Source of the DNA: Prevotella sp.
Lineage (GTDB): Bacteria; Bacteroidota; Bacteroidia; Bacteroidales; Muribaculaceae
Reading direction: 5' to 3'
Length of the DNA stretch: 64,000 nt
NCBI GenBank assembly: GCA_023662865.1
Contig: JAMPIK010000001.1
Span: 1-64,000, forward strand
The notes under the pieces were generated by a model. The model was given only the letters and a program-made list of their open reading frames with translations, was not told the DNA's origin and searched no databases. Of this stretch, positions 32,029 to 40,231 are shown in pieces (position 1 is the stretch's first letter; every line of letters starts with the position of its first letter). A program made the translations under genes and the position numbers.

Positions 32029-32037
32029 CAGCTTGAA

Positions 32038-32904
32038 ATGAAACTGCGCAGATACAGGCTCATACTTGAAGATGCCTCCCGCCTTAACAAAGTGGTGGCC
32101 ATACGCATCAGTCGTTTACGACTGGTGATTACTTGTGTTTGCGTGTGTGCACTGTGCATGGGTATAGGTGTGATGTTTGTCTATCTTTCGCCGGTGAAGC
32201 GCCAAATGCCCGGATATATGTCCGGCACGGAACGTCGGGAAGCCGGAGAGGCTATCGCCCGGCTGGACACATTGAGTCTGGTCGTGGCGTCCAATCAGGT
32301 ATATTTAAATAATGTATTGAAATTGTTGGATACCGAGCGCGAGCCGACCGATTCGGCTCATGCCTCCGTGCGTCTTGCTCCCTTGCCTCTTGACTCGCTT
32401 AAAACGGCATCGCCGGCTGAGCGCGAATTTGTGGCACAGATGAGTGAACGCGAAAAATATAATCTGAATGTACTTACACCGGTGGCTGCCGATGCCGTGA
32501 TTTTTGAAGACCCTTCCGCCGGCGGAATTATAGTCGGCGACTCCGGGAAGTCGCAGATGCTGAAAATCATCATTCCCTACGGTGAGGGGGTGAATGCCAT
32601 TGCCGACGGATATGTGATTGACCGCACATACGATGCCGCGGAGGGTACTTTCTCTCTTCTCATACAAAGCAAGCGCGGTTTCCTCACCCGCTATTCGCGG
32701 CTTGGCTCTCCTCTCGTAGACAAGGGTGATGCCATTCAGGCCGGACAACGAATTACGCCGGCTCCGGCTAGTGTCTCTCCTCGCAACAATTATATTGCCA
32801 TAGAAATGTGGCGCGAAGGTACGCCCCTTATTCCGGGCGATTATCTGATGCACCGAAATCGTACTGCCCCAAAGGACGACATTGCAGATCCAAGGGGTAA
32901 ATAA
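32038..32904 (+). CDS. Membrane-anchored LytM/M23-like protein lacking catalytic residues
   Basis: A 289-residue protein with a basic cytoplasmic N-terminus, one transmembrane segment (about 27-50) and a periplasmic LytM-like domain (about 185-275, GVNAIADGYVIDRTY ... TRYSRLGSPLVDKGDAIQAG). The usual zinc histidines are missing: the YxHL position reads YSRL and the HxH strand reads YIAIEM. It should therefore be a non-enzymatic LytM factor, possibly a regulator of peptidoglycan hydrolases. The ATG at 32038 is chosen over a TTG at 32026 that lies inside the promoter. The operon continues into dxr. Confidence 0.8.
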   Translation: MKLRRYRLILEDASRLNKVVAIRISRLRLVITCVCVCALCMGIGVMFVYLSPVKRQMPGYMSGTERREAGEAIARLDTLSLVVASNQVYLNNVLKLLDTEREPTDSAHASVRLAPLPLDSLKTASPAEREFVAQMSEREKYNLNVLTPVAADAVIFEDPSAGGIIVGDSGKSQMLKIIIPYGEGVNAIADGYVIDRTYDAAEGTFSLLIQSKRGFLTRYSRLGSPLVDKGDAIQAGQRITPAPASVSPRNNYIAIEMWREGTPLIPGDYLMHRNRTAPKDDIADPRGK

Positions 32905-32913
32905 TATTGATTA

Positions 32914-34083
32914 ATGACAGAGTCACGAAATATTGCAATTTTAGGAAGTACCGGCTCAATAGGTACCCAGACGCTCGACATCATTGAGGAGTACCCCGAC
33001 AGATTTCGAGCTTGGTTGCTCACGGCCAACAGTAATGTGGAGCTGCTGGCTCGGCAGGCTCGCAAGTTTCTGCCGGCGCGCGTGGTGATTGCCCGAAAAG
33101 AATTGTTGCCCAAGCTCAAAGATCTTCTGGCAGATGTGCCGGTTGAGGTGTTGGGCGGAGCCGATGCCATAGCAGAAAGTGCGGCACTTGAACCGATGGA
33201 CACTGTGGTGACTGCAATGGTTGGGTACAGTGGTCTTGCTCCGACAATTTCGGCGATTAAGGCCGGCAAGACTATTGCTCTTGCCAATAAGGAAACCCTT
33301 GTTGTCGGCGGCGAATTAATCCAAAAACTGCTCAAAAATTCCGCCTCGAAAATAATACCCGTTGACAGTGAACATTCAGCCATATTTCAATGTCTTGAAG
33401 GGGAAAGCACTTCCCATGCCTCAAAGATTATTCTCACGGCGAGCGGCGGCCCGTTCAGGACGTTCACCAAAGAGCAACTTGAAAATGTTTCGGTGGAAGA
33501 TGCACTCAACCACCCCAACTGGAGCATGGGGGCAAAGGTGACTGTTGACTCCGCCTCCATGATGAACAAAGGGTTTGAGATGATTGAGGCGCGGTGGCTT
33601 TTCGGCTGCCCGGCTCGCCAAATAGAAGTGGTGGTGCATCCGCAGAGCATAGTGCACAGCATGGTGCAGTTTGCCGACGGCTCTGTGAAAGCACAGCTCG
33701 GCCTGCCCGATATGCACCTGCCCATAAGGTATGCTCTCGGCTATCCGGAACGGTTGCACACCAAGGGGCGCGACTTGGAACTTGCTCGCTATAAATCATT
33801 GACTTTTGAAGCTCCGGATCTTGATAAATTCCCGCTTCTCGGTTATGCGTTCGATGCAATCGAGACCGGCGGCAATGCCCCCTGTGTGCTTAATGCCGCC
33901 AACGAAATTGCTGTGGCCGCGTTTCTCAATCGCACGCTCCGATTTGTAGATATGCCGCGCCTTGTGGCGGCCACTATGGAGGCTATACCTTACATCTCCT
34001 CGCCCGATTACGAAACTCTTGTTGAAACAAATACTATTGCACGCGCAAAAGCGGAAGAGCTCTTGCGCCTAAAATTTGAATAA
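32914..34083 (+). CDS. dxr: 1-deoxy-D-xylulose 5-phosphate reductoisomerase
   Basis: The second enzyme of the MEP isoprenoid pathway, it converts DXP to MEP with NADPH. The 389 residues contain the NADPH loop LGSTGSIGTQTLDI (near 10-23), the metal and substrate region PVDSEHSAIFQCL, the flexible loop TASGGPFR, and NHPNWSMGAKVTVDSASMMNKG. All are intact. It starts 9 bases after the LytM-like gene and is followed 7 bases later by rseP, the common dxr-rseP pairing. Confidence 0.98.
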   Translation: MTESRNIAILGSTGSIGTQTLDIIEEYPDRFRAWLLTANSNVELLARQARKFLPARVVIARKELLPKLKDLLADVPVEVLGGADAIAESAALEPMDTVVTAMVGYSGLAPTISAIKAGKTIALANKETLVVGGELIQKLLKNSASKIIPVDSEHSAIFQCLEGESTSHASKIILTASGGPFRTFTKEQLENVSVEDALNHPNWSMGAKVTVDSASMMNKGFEMIEARWLFGCPARQIEVVVHPQSIVHSMVQFADGSVKAQLGLPDMHLPIRYALGYPERLHTKGRDLELARYKSLTFEAPDLDKFPLLGYAFDAIETGGNAPCVLNAANEIAVAAFLNRTLRFVDMPRLVAATMEAIPYISSPDYETLVETNTIARAKAEELLRLKFE

Positions 34084-34090
34084 ATAAACT

Positions 34091-35533
34091 GTGGAAACAT
34101 TCCTTATTAAAGCGGCGCAGCTCATTCTCGCTTTCGCCATACTTGTGATAATACACGAATTCGGACATTTCCTCTTCGCACGCCTTTTCGGTGTGAAGGT
34201 GGAGAAGTTCTATATTTTCTTCGACCCCTGGTTTGAACTCGCCAAGTGGAAACCGAAGAAATATTTTGCAATCTTCGGTAAAAAGAAGAAATTAAAAGAA
34301 GCCGAAGCCGAGGCTGAAAAAGAAAATCCGGAAAATCTGCCGGTGGAGAGAAAATCTTTCTGGGGCAACACGGAGTACGGTATCGGATGGCTCCCCCTCG
34401 GAGGTTATTGCAAAATCTCCGGCATGATCGATGAGTCAATGGATACGGAGCAGATGAAGCAACCGCCAAAGCCGTGGGAGTTTCGCACCAAACCGGCATG
34501 GCAGCGTTTGCTCATAATGACCGCCGGTGTGCTGTTTAACTTCCTGTTGGCCATACTTATTTACGCCGGGATTACCTGGTGGTGGGGCGATGACCATGTA
34601 GCTCCGCAAGACACCAAGGGTCTGCTCAAATACAGCGAAGTGGCACAAAAAGCCGGATTTCAAGACGGCGACATACCCCTCACGGCCGATGGCAAACCGA
34701 TTACAAACCTTGCCGAAGATATGTTCGACCTCGGTGATGCCAAGCAAGTCACCGTGCTGCGCAATGACAAAGACACCATGGCAATCAATCTCCCGGCCAA
34801 TTTCATGATGGATTTGGAGACAGGACGAGAAACGGACAAGCGCGGTATAGCTTTCGTGGAAATGGATATCCCGGTGGTAATCCACTCCATAGCAAACGAG
34901 AGCAGCCGAAAGGCCGGACTGCGTGAGGGCGATGAGATTATCGGTGTGAACGGCAAGCTCACAAAAGGTGCAACCGAGTTCCTCCCCTCGCTTGAAGGCA
35001 AGGCAAACGAAACGGTGGATATTACCGTAGTGCGCAACGATAAGGACACTCTCAATATCCCCGTAAAACTTGATTCAAGCTCAAAAATCGGCTTCCAATT
35101 GGAAAACGATTTGCGCAAACTCTTCAATGTAACCACCGAGAAATACGGCTTTTTCGAGTCTTTCCCGGTAGGTATAGCAAAGGGATCCGACAAAATGGTG
35201 GACTATGTCTCCTCTCTTAAATATGTGTTCACCAAAGAGGGTGCGCAGAGTGTCGGTGGCTTTGGTGCAATAGGCAGTATGTTCCCGGACTCTTGGAACT
35301 GGTATGCGTTCTGGAACATTGCCGCATTCCTCTCAGTGGCACTTGCTTTCATGAACATCCTTCCCATACCCGGCCTTGACGGCGGCCATGTTATGTTTCT
35401 GCTATATGAGGTGATTTTCCGTCGCAAACCCTCCGACAAGTTTATGGAGTATGCACAAATCACTGGTATGGTTCTGCTCATACTGTTGCTGCTTTACGCT
35501 AACGGTATGGATATAGTCCGACTCTTTAAATAA
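34091..35533 (+). CDS. rseP: Site-2 intramembrane metalloprotease RseP
   Basis: An inner-membrane zinc protease that cleaves within membranes and in other bacteria releases envelope-stress sigma factors. The 480 residues have the zinc motif HEFGH (22-26) in the first span, two PDZ-like domains in the middle (AQKAGFQDGDIPLTADGK; SSRKAGLREGDEIIGVNGK) and the C-terminal NILPIPGLDGGHV. A lysine- and glutamate-rich cytoplasmic insert lies at about 64-90. The start is GTG, 7 bases after dxr. No partner anti-sigma factor is in view. Confidence 0.95.
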   Translation: METFLIKAAQLILAFAILVIIHEFGHFLFARLFGVKVEKFYIFFDPWFELAKWKPKKYFAIFGKKKKLKEAEAEAEKENPENLPVERKSFWGNTEYGIGWLPLGGYCKISGMIDESMDTEQMKQPPKPWEFRTKPAWQRLLIMTAGVLFNFLLAILIYAGITWWWGDDHVAPQDTKGLLKYSEVAQKAGFQDGDIPLTADGKPITNLAEDMFDLGDAKQVTVLRNDKDTMAINLPANFMMDLETGRETDKRGIAFVEMDIPVVIHSIANESSRKAGLREGDEIIGVNGKLTKGATEFLPSLEGKANETVDITVVRNDKDTLNIPVKLDSSSKIGFQLENDLRKLFNVTTEKYGFFESFPVGIAKGSDKMVDYVSSLKYVFTKEGAQSVGGFGAIGSMFPDSWNWYAFWNIAAFLSVALAFMNILPIPGLDGGHVMFLLYEVIFRRKPSDKFMEYAQITGMVLLILLLLYANGMDIVRLFK

Positions 35534-35542
35534 TTGGAGGTT

Positions 35543-36721
35543 ATGGCATTACCAGAAATACGACTTAAAAAAGGCAAAGAAGAGAGTCTGCGCCGTTTCC
35601 ACCCGTGGGTGTTCTCCGGCGCGGTGGCAAAATTGCCGGAGACTCTTGAGGAAGGCGACCTCGTGCGAGTGCTTACTCACGAGGGTGAGGTAGTCGGCGT
35701 GGGTCACTGGCAGATAGGCTCGATTGCCGTACGTATGCTTGATTTCGGAGTGGAAGAATTGCCGAAAGACTATTTCTCATCGCGGCTCAACGAAGCTTAC
35801 CGTATGCGGCAGGCTCTCGGCCTATTGCGTCCGGACAATAACTGCTTCCGTCTGGTGCACGGCGAGGGAGATTTCCTCCCCGGTCTTGTGGTGGATATCT
35901 ACGGCTCAACGGCTGTGGTACAGGCTCATTCTCCCGGTATGCACTTTTGCCGTATGGAGATAGCCAACGCTCTGTCGGACCTGCCCGGCATTCGCAGTAT
36001 CTACTATAAGAGCGACACCACACTGCCGTTTAAGGCGCAGCTTGATCCGCTAAACGACTATCTGCTCGGCAGCTACGACGGGAGCGTGGCAGTGGAAAAC
36101 GGGTTGCAATTCAATATTGACTGGCTGCGCGGCCAGAAAACCGGCTTCTTTGTAGACCAAAGAGACAACCGCTCCCTGTTGGAGAAATATGCAAAGGGTA
36201 GGGAAGTGCTGAATATGTTCTGCTACACGGGCGGTTTTTCAGTATATGCCATGCGCGGCGGAGCGAAGAGAGTGGTTTCAGTCGATTCATCTGCCAAGGC
36301 AATTGCCTTGACAGATGCCAATGTGCAAATGAATTTCCCGGACGATGAGCGCCATACCTCCCATGCCGTTGACGCTTTCAAGTTCCTGAGCGACATGAAG
36401 CAAGGGGAGTACGATTTGATAATTCTCGACCCGCCGGCTTTCGCCAAGCACCGCGCCGCACTCAAGAACGGCCTGATTGGTTATCGCCGACTTAATGCCA
36501 AGGCGTTTGAAAAGATACGCCAGGGCGGTGTGCTTTTCACATTCTCTTGTTCGCAGGTAGTAAACAAGGAACAATTCCGGTTGGCAGTGTTCAGTGCGGC
36601 TGCACAAACCGGTCGCAAAGTGCGCATATTGCATCAGCTCACGCAGCCGGCAGACCACCCGGTGAATATCTACCACCCCGAAGGTGAATACCTCAAAGGG
36701 CTTGTCCTGTATGTTGAATAA
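35543..36721 (+). CDS. Class I SAM-dependent rRNA methyltransferase, RlmI-like
   Basis: Probably methylates a 23S rRNA cytosine. From the ATG at 35543 the protein has 392 residues. It comprises an N-terminal PUA-type RNA-binding domain (KGKEESLRRFHPWVFSGAVA), an EEHEA-like middle, and a Rossmann domain with FCYTGGFSVYAMRGGAKRV and the catalytic-loop motif LDPPAFAKH. A GGAGG lies 2 bases before the ATG, a rare Shine-Dalgarno-like site here, and it supports this start over the in-frame TTG at 35534. It is the last gene of the operon. Confidence 0.9.
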   Translation: MALPEIRLKKGKEESLRRFHPWVFSGAVAKLPETLEEGDLVRVLTHEGEVVGVGHWQIGSIAVRMLDFGVEELPKDYFSSRLNEAYRMRQALGLLRPDNNCFRLVHGEGDFLPGLVVDIYGSTAVVQAHSPGMHFCRMEIANALSDLPGIRSIYYKSDTTLPFKAQLDPLNDYLLGSYDGSVAVENGLQFNIDWLRGQKTGFFVDQRDNRSLLEKYAKGREVLNMFCYTGGFSVYAMRGGAKRVVSVDSSAKAIALTDANVQMNFPDDERHTSHAVDAFKFLSDMKQGEYDLIILDPPAFAKHRAALKNGLIGYRRLNAKAFEKIRQGGVLFTFSCSQVVNKEQFRLAVFSAAAQTGRKVRILHQLTQPADHPVNIYHPEGEYLKGLVLYVE

Positions 36722-36738
36722 CTATCAACTACTTATAT

Positions 36739-36774
36739 AAAAAACACCGGACTGCAAGAGACCGGTGTTTTTTT
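36739..36774. terminator. Bidirectional terminator after rlmI-like gene
   Basis: A 12-bp stem AAAAAACACCGG/CCGGTGTTTTTT (36739-36750 with 36762-36773) with an 11-base loop. The A and T runs make it usable on both strands between convergent genes. Confidence 0.88.
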
Positions 36775-38369
36775 CATCTGCAATGCTCTGAGATGCATCT
36801 TTGCTCAGCAGCTTCCACTTCCTCTTCGGAAGGCTCATAGCCGGAAGGCCATTTTGATACCTCACCCGGTTTCCTGTTCTCGATTTGCCAATCAAAAGGA
36901 TAGAAGTGGGCATTGGAGTTTCTCCAACCCGGCTTGCGCAAAGCATACACAATCAATGGAAGAGCTATAATCAGTCCCACACCGGCCACTATGATGCCTA
37001 CATAAACAACGGGAGAACCGGTTGAAATCTGCGATGGCGGCATATAACTGAGTACAAGAGCCAACAGTGCACCCGAGATGCCGAGTGTGCATACCACTAT
37101 CTCGCCGACTTTGCCAAACGGTACCTTATATCCGCGCATCTTGCCCGGCTGTGTGCGGCGAAGACGTATAAACGACATATATATCATTATTACCATGACA
37201 AGATATATAATTGTAGCCATCTGGCTCATAATCTGATAGGCCGATTCTACTGTGGGAAGTACAATCAAAAGCAGAAGAAGCAATGTTACGAATGTACCTT
37301 GAATAAGAAGAATCGGCACATTTGCATTGTTTTTGTTGAGTTTCTGCAACGACGGCGGCAGATAACCACTCTGAGCCACTGCCATCAGTCCCGTAGAAGG
37401 ACCGGTAACAAGTGCGCTCACCTGGCCTATCACGCCAAACATAATAAGAAGTGCCATAACATTTCCCAACCAACTCAGATTAAAACTTGCCCATAGTACC
37501 TTGTATGCCACAAGCAAAGATTGCAGCAGGTTAATATCTTTTGAAGGTATTGCCACCCCAATCATGAGTGTGCCTAAAGAATAGACAAGCACAATAACAA
37601 TGATGGAAAGGAACACGGCCTTGGGAAAATCTTTTGCCGGATTTCGCATATCCTTAACATGTACCGCCTGTATTTCCATGCCGGCATAAAAGAGGAAGAT
37701 TGATGCTGCCAATACGATAGTGCCCGCATCAGAGAAATCGGGGAAGAAAGGCAAATGCTCCAAAGCAACGTGTTTGCCGACACATACATAAATCACACCG
37801 AGAACAATCAGCACCGCTCCCGGAATTATAGTGCCGATCAGGCCTCCGTATGTGCTGAGAACGTTGGCGGATCTCTGACCACGGAAAGCATTCCATGTGG
37901 AAAGCCAATACACAATCATTGCAATAACCAAAGTATATAACTTGTTGGAAGCAAGTGAAGCGTCAAAGCTTTCCGGCCAAAACATATATGCGAGCGAGGC
38001 TGCTGCAAACATCAAGACAGTGGGAAACCATATCACAACGGTCTGCCACTCGAGAAACATTGCAAGCCAACCCCATCGCGGGCCGAACGCCTCTGCCACC
38101 CAACGATAAAGACCGCCGGACTTTGTATATGTAGAAGCCAATTCCGCACACACCAAAGAGAACGGCAAAAGGAAAACTACGGCAGCAAAAAGATAATAAA
38201 ATATTGATTGCACACCATATTTTGCCTCTGAGGGAAGCCCGCGCAAACTCAAAATCGAAGTGATAATCAGAATGGCCATTGCGGTCATTGTAACTGTACC
38301 CTTCGCTGTAGATGATGCCTTGTTGCGCCCCGAGAGAGTTGCATCGCCATTAGAAGATGTAGTGCTCAT
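36774..38369 (-). CDS. APC-family amino-acid antiporter, GadC-like
   Basis: An inner-membrane exchanger resembling the glutamate/GABA antiporter GadC. The 531 residues have about twelve spans. GadC-like landmarks are FGPRWGWLAMFLEWQ, HVKDMRNPAKDFPKAV, VTGPSTGLMAVAQSG and LNKNNANVPILLIQ. A hydrophilic, His- and Glu-containing C-terminal tail of about 55 residues may correspond to the pH-gating plug of GadC. The tail is a real part of the frame, but plug function is inferred. A PSD-family decarboxylase gene lies upstream on the same strand, suggesting substrate/product exchange. Confidence 0.85.
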   Translation of the reverse strand: MSTTSSNGDATLSGRNKASSTAKGTVTMTAMAILIITSILSLRGLPSEAKYGVQSIFYYLFAAVVFLLPFSLVCAELASTYTKSGGLYRWVAEAFGPRWGWLAMFLEWQTVVIWFPTVLMFAAASLAYMFWPESFDASLASNKLYTLVIAMIVYWLSTWNAFRGQRSANVLSTYGGLIGTIIPGAVLIVLGVIYVCVGKHVALEHLPFFPDFSDAGTIVLAASIFLFYAGMEIQAVHVKDMRNPAKDFPKAVFLSIIVIVLVYSLGTLMIGVAIPSKDINLLQSLLVAYKVLWASFNLSWLGNVMALLIMFGVIGQVSALVTGPSTGLMAVAQSGYLPPSLQKLNKNNANVPILLIQGTFVTLLLLLLIVLPTVESAYQIMSQMATIIYLVMVIMIYMSFIRLRRTQPGKMRGYKVPFGKVGEIVVCTLGISGALLALVLSYMPPSQISTGSPVVYVGIIVAGVGLIIALPLIVYALRKPGWRNSNAHFYPFDWQIENRKPGEVSKWPSGYEPSEEEVEAAEQRCISEHCR

Positions 38370-38435
38370 GGTAGTTGAAGTTAGGGTCTCACAGATAAGC
38401 GGATTAAACTGATATCCGTGAGACCCGGTTTTTTT

Positions 38436-38630
38436 AGGCAGGTTCTATAAATTGATTCGAGGTGATTTTGAGATGTATTTTAGGCTGATTTAAGGGTTTG
38501 TTGAAGGAGCAATGCGAGCATTGTGACCAAAACAAAGCATTAAAGCAGTCAAAATTCAGCCAAAATCGGCCGAAAGCCTGCAATTTTAATAATTAATAAT
38601 TTCGCAGCGTTCAATTTATAGAACCTGCCT
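38436..38630. mobile_element. 195-bp inverted-repeat element inside the decarboxylase/antiporter pair
   Basis: Ends are an exact 20-bp inverted repeat (38436-38455 with 38611-38630). Inside is a long imperfect hairpin whose centre is CAATGC-GA-GCATTG (38510-38523). It shares with the element at 27701-28037 the anchors CTGATTT, GGAG before the hairpin, TGACC after it and AAAGCAG, while the stem bases differ in a compensating way. It occupies most of the 279-base gap between the two genes. Confidence 0.75.
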
Positions 38631-38648
38631 TTAATAATCTGTCACAAT

Positions 38649-39806
38649 TTATTCACCGACGGGGAAAGCCTGTGCGATACGTGTACCGACTTTATAGTGT
38701 ACGCCGGGTTGAGCGGTGATACTTACATTCGAAGCACGCTCAAATACCATTACGATATCGGAACCGCCAAACTGGAAGTAGGATATTTCTTCGCCCTTAC
38801 GCAGTGTAGTGCCCGGTTCGGCAGTTACGATGATAGAGGATACCTGTGCCATACCCATAGGGAGGATAGCCACTTTGCCAATCTTGGATTGGATTACAAT
38901 CAAACCGCGAGTCTGCAAAAACTGATAGCCGGCCTCGTCTTCCGCCACCAACTTGCGACGCACAATGTGCTGACGTCCCTGAGGATCACCTTCAATAGGT
39001 TCGGCATGCACACCAAGCCATGTAGCACCCTGTATCTCACGGGCTTCAAGTACCTTGCCCCCTACCGGAGCATGCTGGCGGTGGTAGTCTGTGGTGTTAA
39101 GGAATTGGTGAATCCAGATACCTCCGCGGAAGTCGTCTTTATATGCACTTCCTTCCAGAAGCTCTTCAACACTCCATTCCAGACCCTTTATGTTTACTTT
39201 TGAGTCTGCATTGACTTCCCATTGTCCGTCGTTGGTGGAATCGGCCGGGGATGTAATTACATGGTCATCGTTTATGGCCGCTATCGGTCGGTAACCGGGT
39301 TTCACACGGCGAGCGAAGAACTGATTGAAAGTCTTCCACCCACCCATGGGCATTTCATAGTCGTCCATATTGTAGCGAGGTGAGTCGTAATATGATTTGA
39401 CTGCGGCGGGATCGAGAGATTCCGGAGTGTCCATCCACATTCCCAAAGAGATGACGAATTTACGCATCCATTTGGATAGTTCGGTAAGTTCAGGCATCAC
39501 ATTGCCTTTAAGTGTACTCGGCGTGATTGGAGTCTGCAACTCTTTCACGGGAGATTGATCAAGCAGGAAGTAGAACATAGTGACATGCTGATACACTACA
39601 TCACCTTCCGGGTCTTCCTTGGGAACCCAATGAAGATTTGATTCGCACCAATCGAAATAGTCATCAAGAGTTTTGATGTTCTCATATTCGATAACGTTCT
39701 GAGCGTGGACGTTGTCAAGTGCTTTACGGAATTTGTCTTGCCAGCCGTTGCGAGCTATCATGTCAATAAGCTCCTGAACAACGGGCGAATAGCTTTTTGT
39801 GCCCAT
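38649..39806 (-). CDS. Phosphatidylserine decarboxylase-family (pyruvoyl) enzyme
   Basis: The 385 residues consist of an N-terminal domain (about 1-130) of the kind found in PSD-like amino-acid decarboxylases, then a PSD catalytic domain. Visible active-site elements are SPADS (Asp189), DYHRQHAPVGGKV (near 240-252) and FGGSDIVMVFE, where Ser349 is the expected self-cleavage site that becomes the pyruvoyl group. There is no membrane-anchoring N-terminus like that of classical Psd. The GadC-like antiporter downstream makes a free amino acid a plausible substrate, as in fungal PsiD. Phosphatidylserine remains possible. Confidence 0.82.
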   Translation of the reverse strand: MGTKSYSPVVQELIDMIARNGWQDKFRKALDNVHAQNVIEYENIKTLDDYFDWCESNLHWVPKEDPEGDVVYQHVTMFYFLLDQSPVKELQTPITPSTLKGNVMPELTELSKWMRKFVISLGMWMDTPESLDPAAVKSYYDSPRYNMDDYEMPMGGWKTFNQFFARRVKPGYRPIAAINDDHVITSPADSTNDGQWEVNADSKVNIKGLEWSVEELLEGSAYKDDFRGGIWIHQFLNTTDYHRQHAPVGGKVLEAREIQGATWLGVHAEPIEGDPQGRQHIVRRKLVAEDEAGYQFLQTRGLIVIQSKIGKVAILPMGMAQVSSIIVTAEPGTTLRKGEEISYFQFGGSDIVMVFERASNVSITAQPGVHYKVGTRIAQAFPVGE

Positions 39807-40098
39807 AATAATGTGGTTTTTTATAGTAAAAAATTAATTGAAAGAATACCTTAACGGCATTTGCCATGTCAGGCTTTTTCTTTCATATCATAAGCTAAAC
39901 GCATTATAATAGCATAAAGTTTATCGTTTCTGGAATAAAATTTCTACCAATAATACATTTTAAACTATATTATACATATCAATTCTGCAATGAGAAATCC
40001 AAGTGTGTAAATTTTAGCTAATTTAATAATGTAACAATCAGAACAACAACAGATTGTAATTATATAACGAAAAATGATATAAAATAACGGTATGAATA
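39807..40098. other. AT-rich spacer without recognised features
   Basis: The divergent region between the PSD-family gene and the DPP III gene. It is AT-rich, and I see no reading frame, hairpin or clear minus-strand promoter. The DPP III promoter begins at 40099. Confidence 0.5.
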
Positions 40099-40130
40099 TT
40101 TGCGATAATCAGGGAAAATTTATAGCTTTG
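40099..40130 (+). promoter_or_regulatory. Promoter of the DPP III gene
   Basis: TTTG (40099-40102), a 20-base spacer and TAGCTTTG (40123-40130) fit the consensus. The predicted leader is about 97 bases. Confidence 0.78.
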
Positions 40131-40231
40131 TTCTTTGGAATATTCAGTGAGTCAATGTCTGAATACCGTGTGGCTCGGCTTCCGGCGTTGATAAACGATA
40201 ATCAGAACCTAATTAACTAAATCAATATCAA

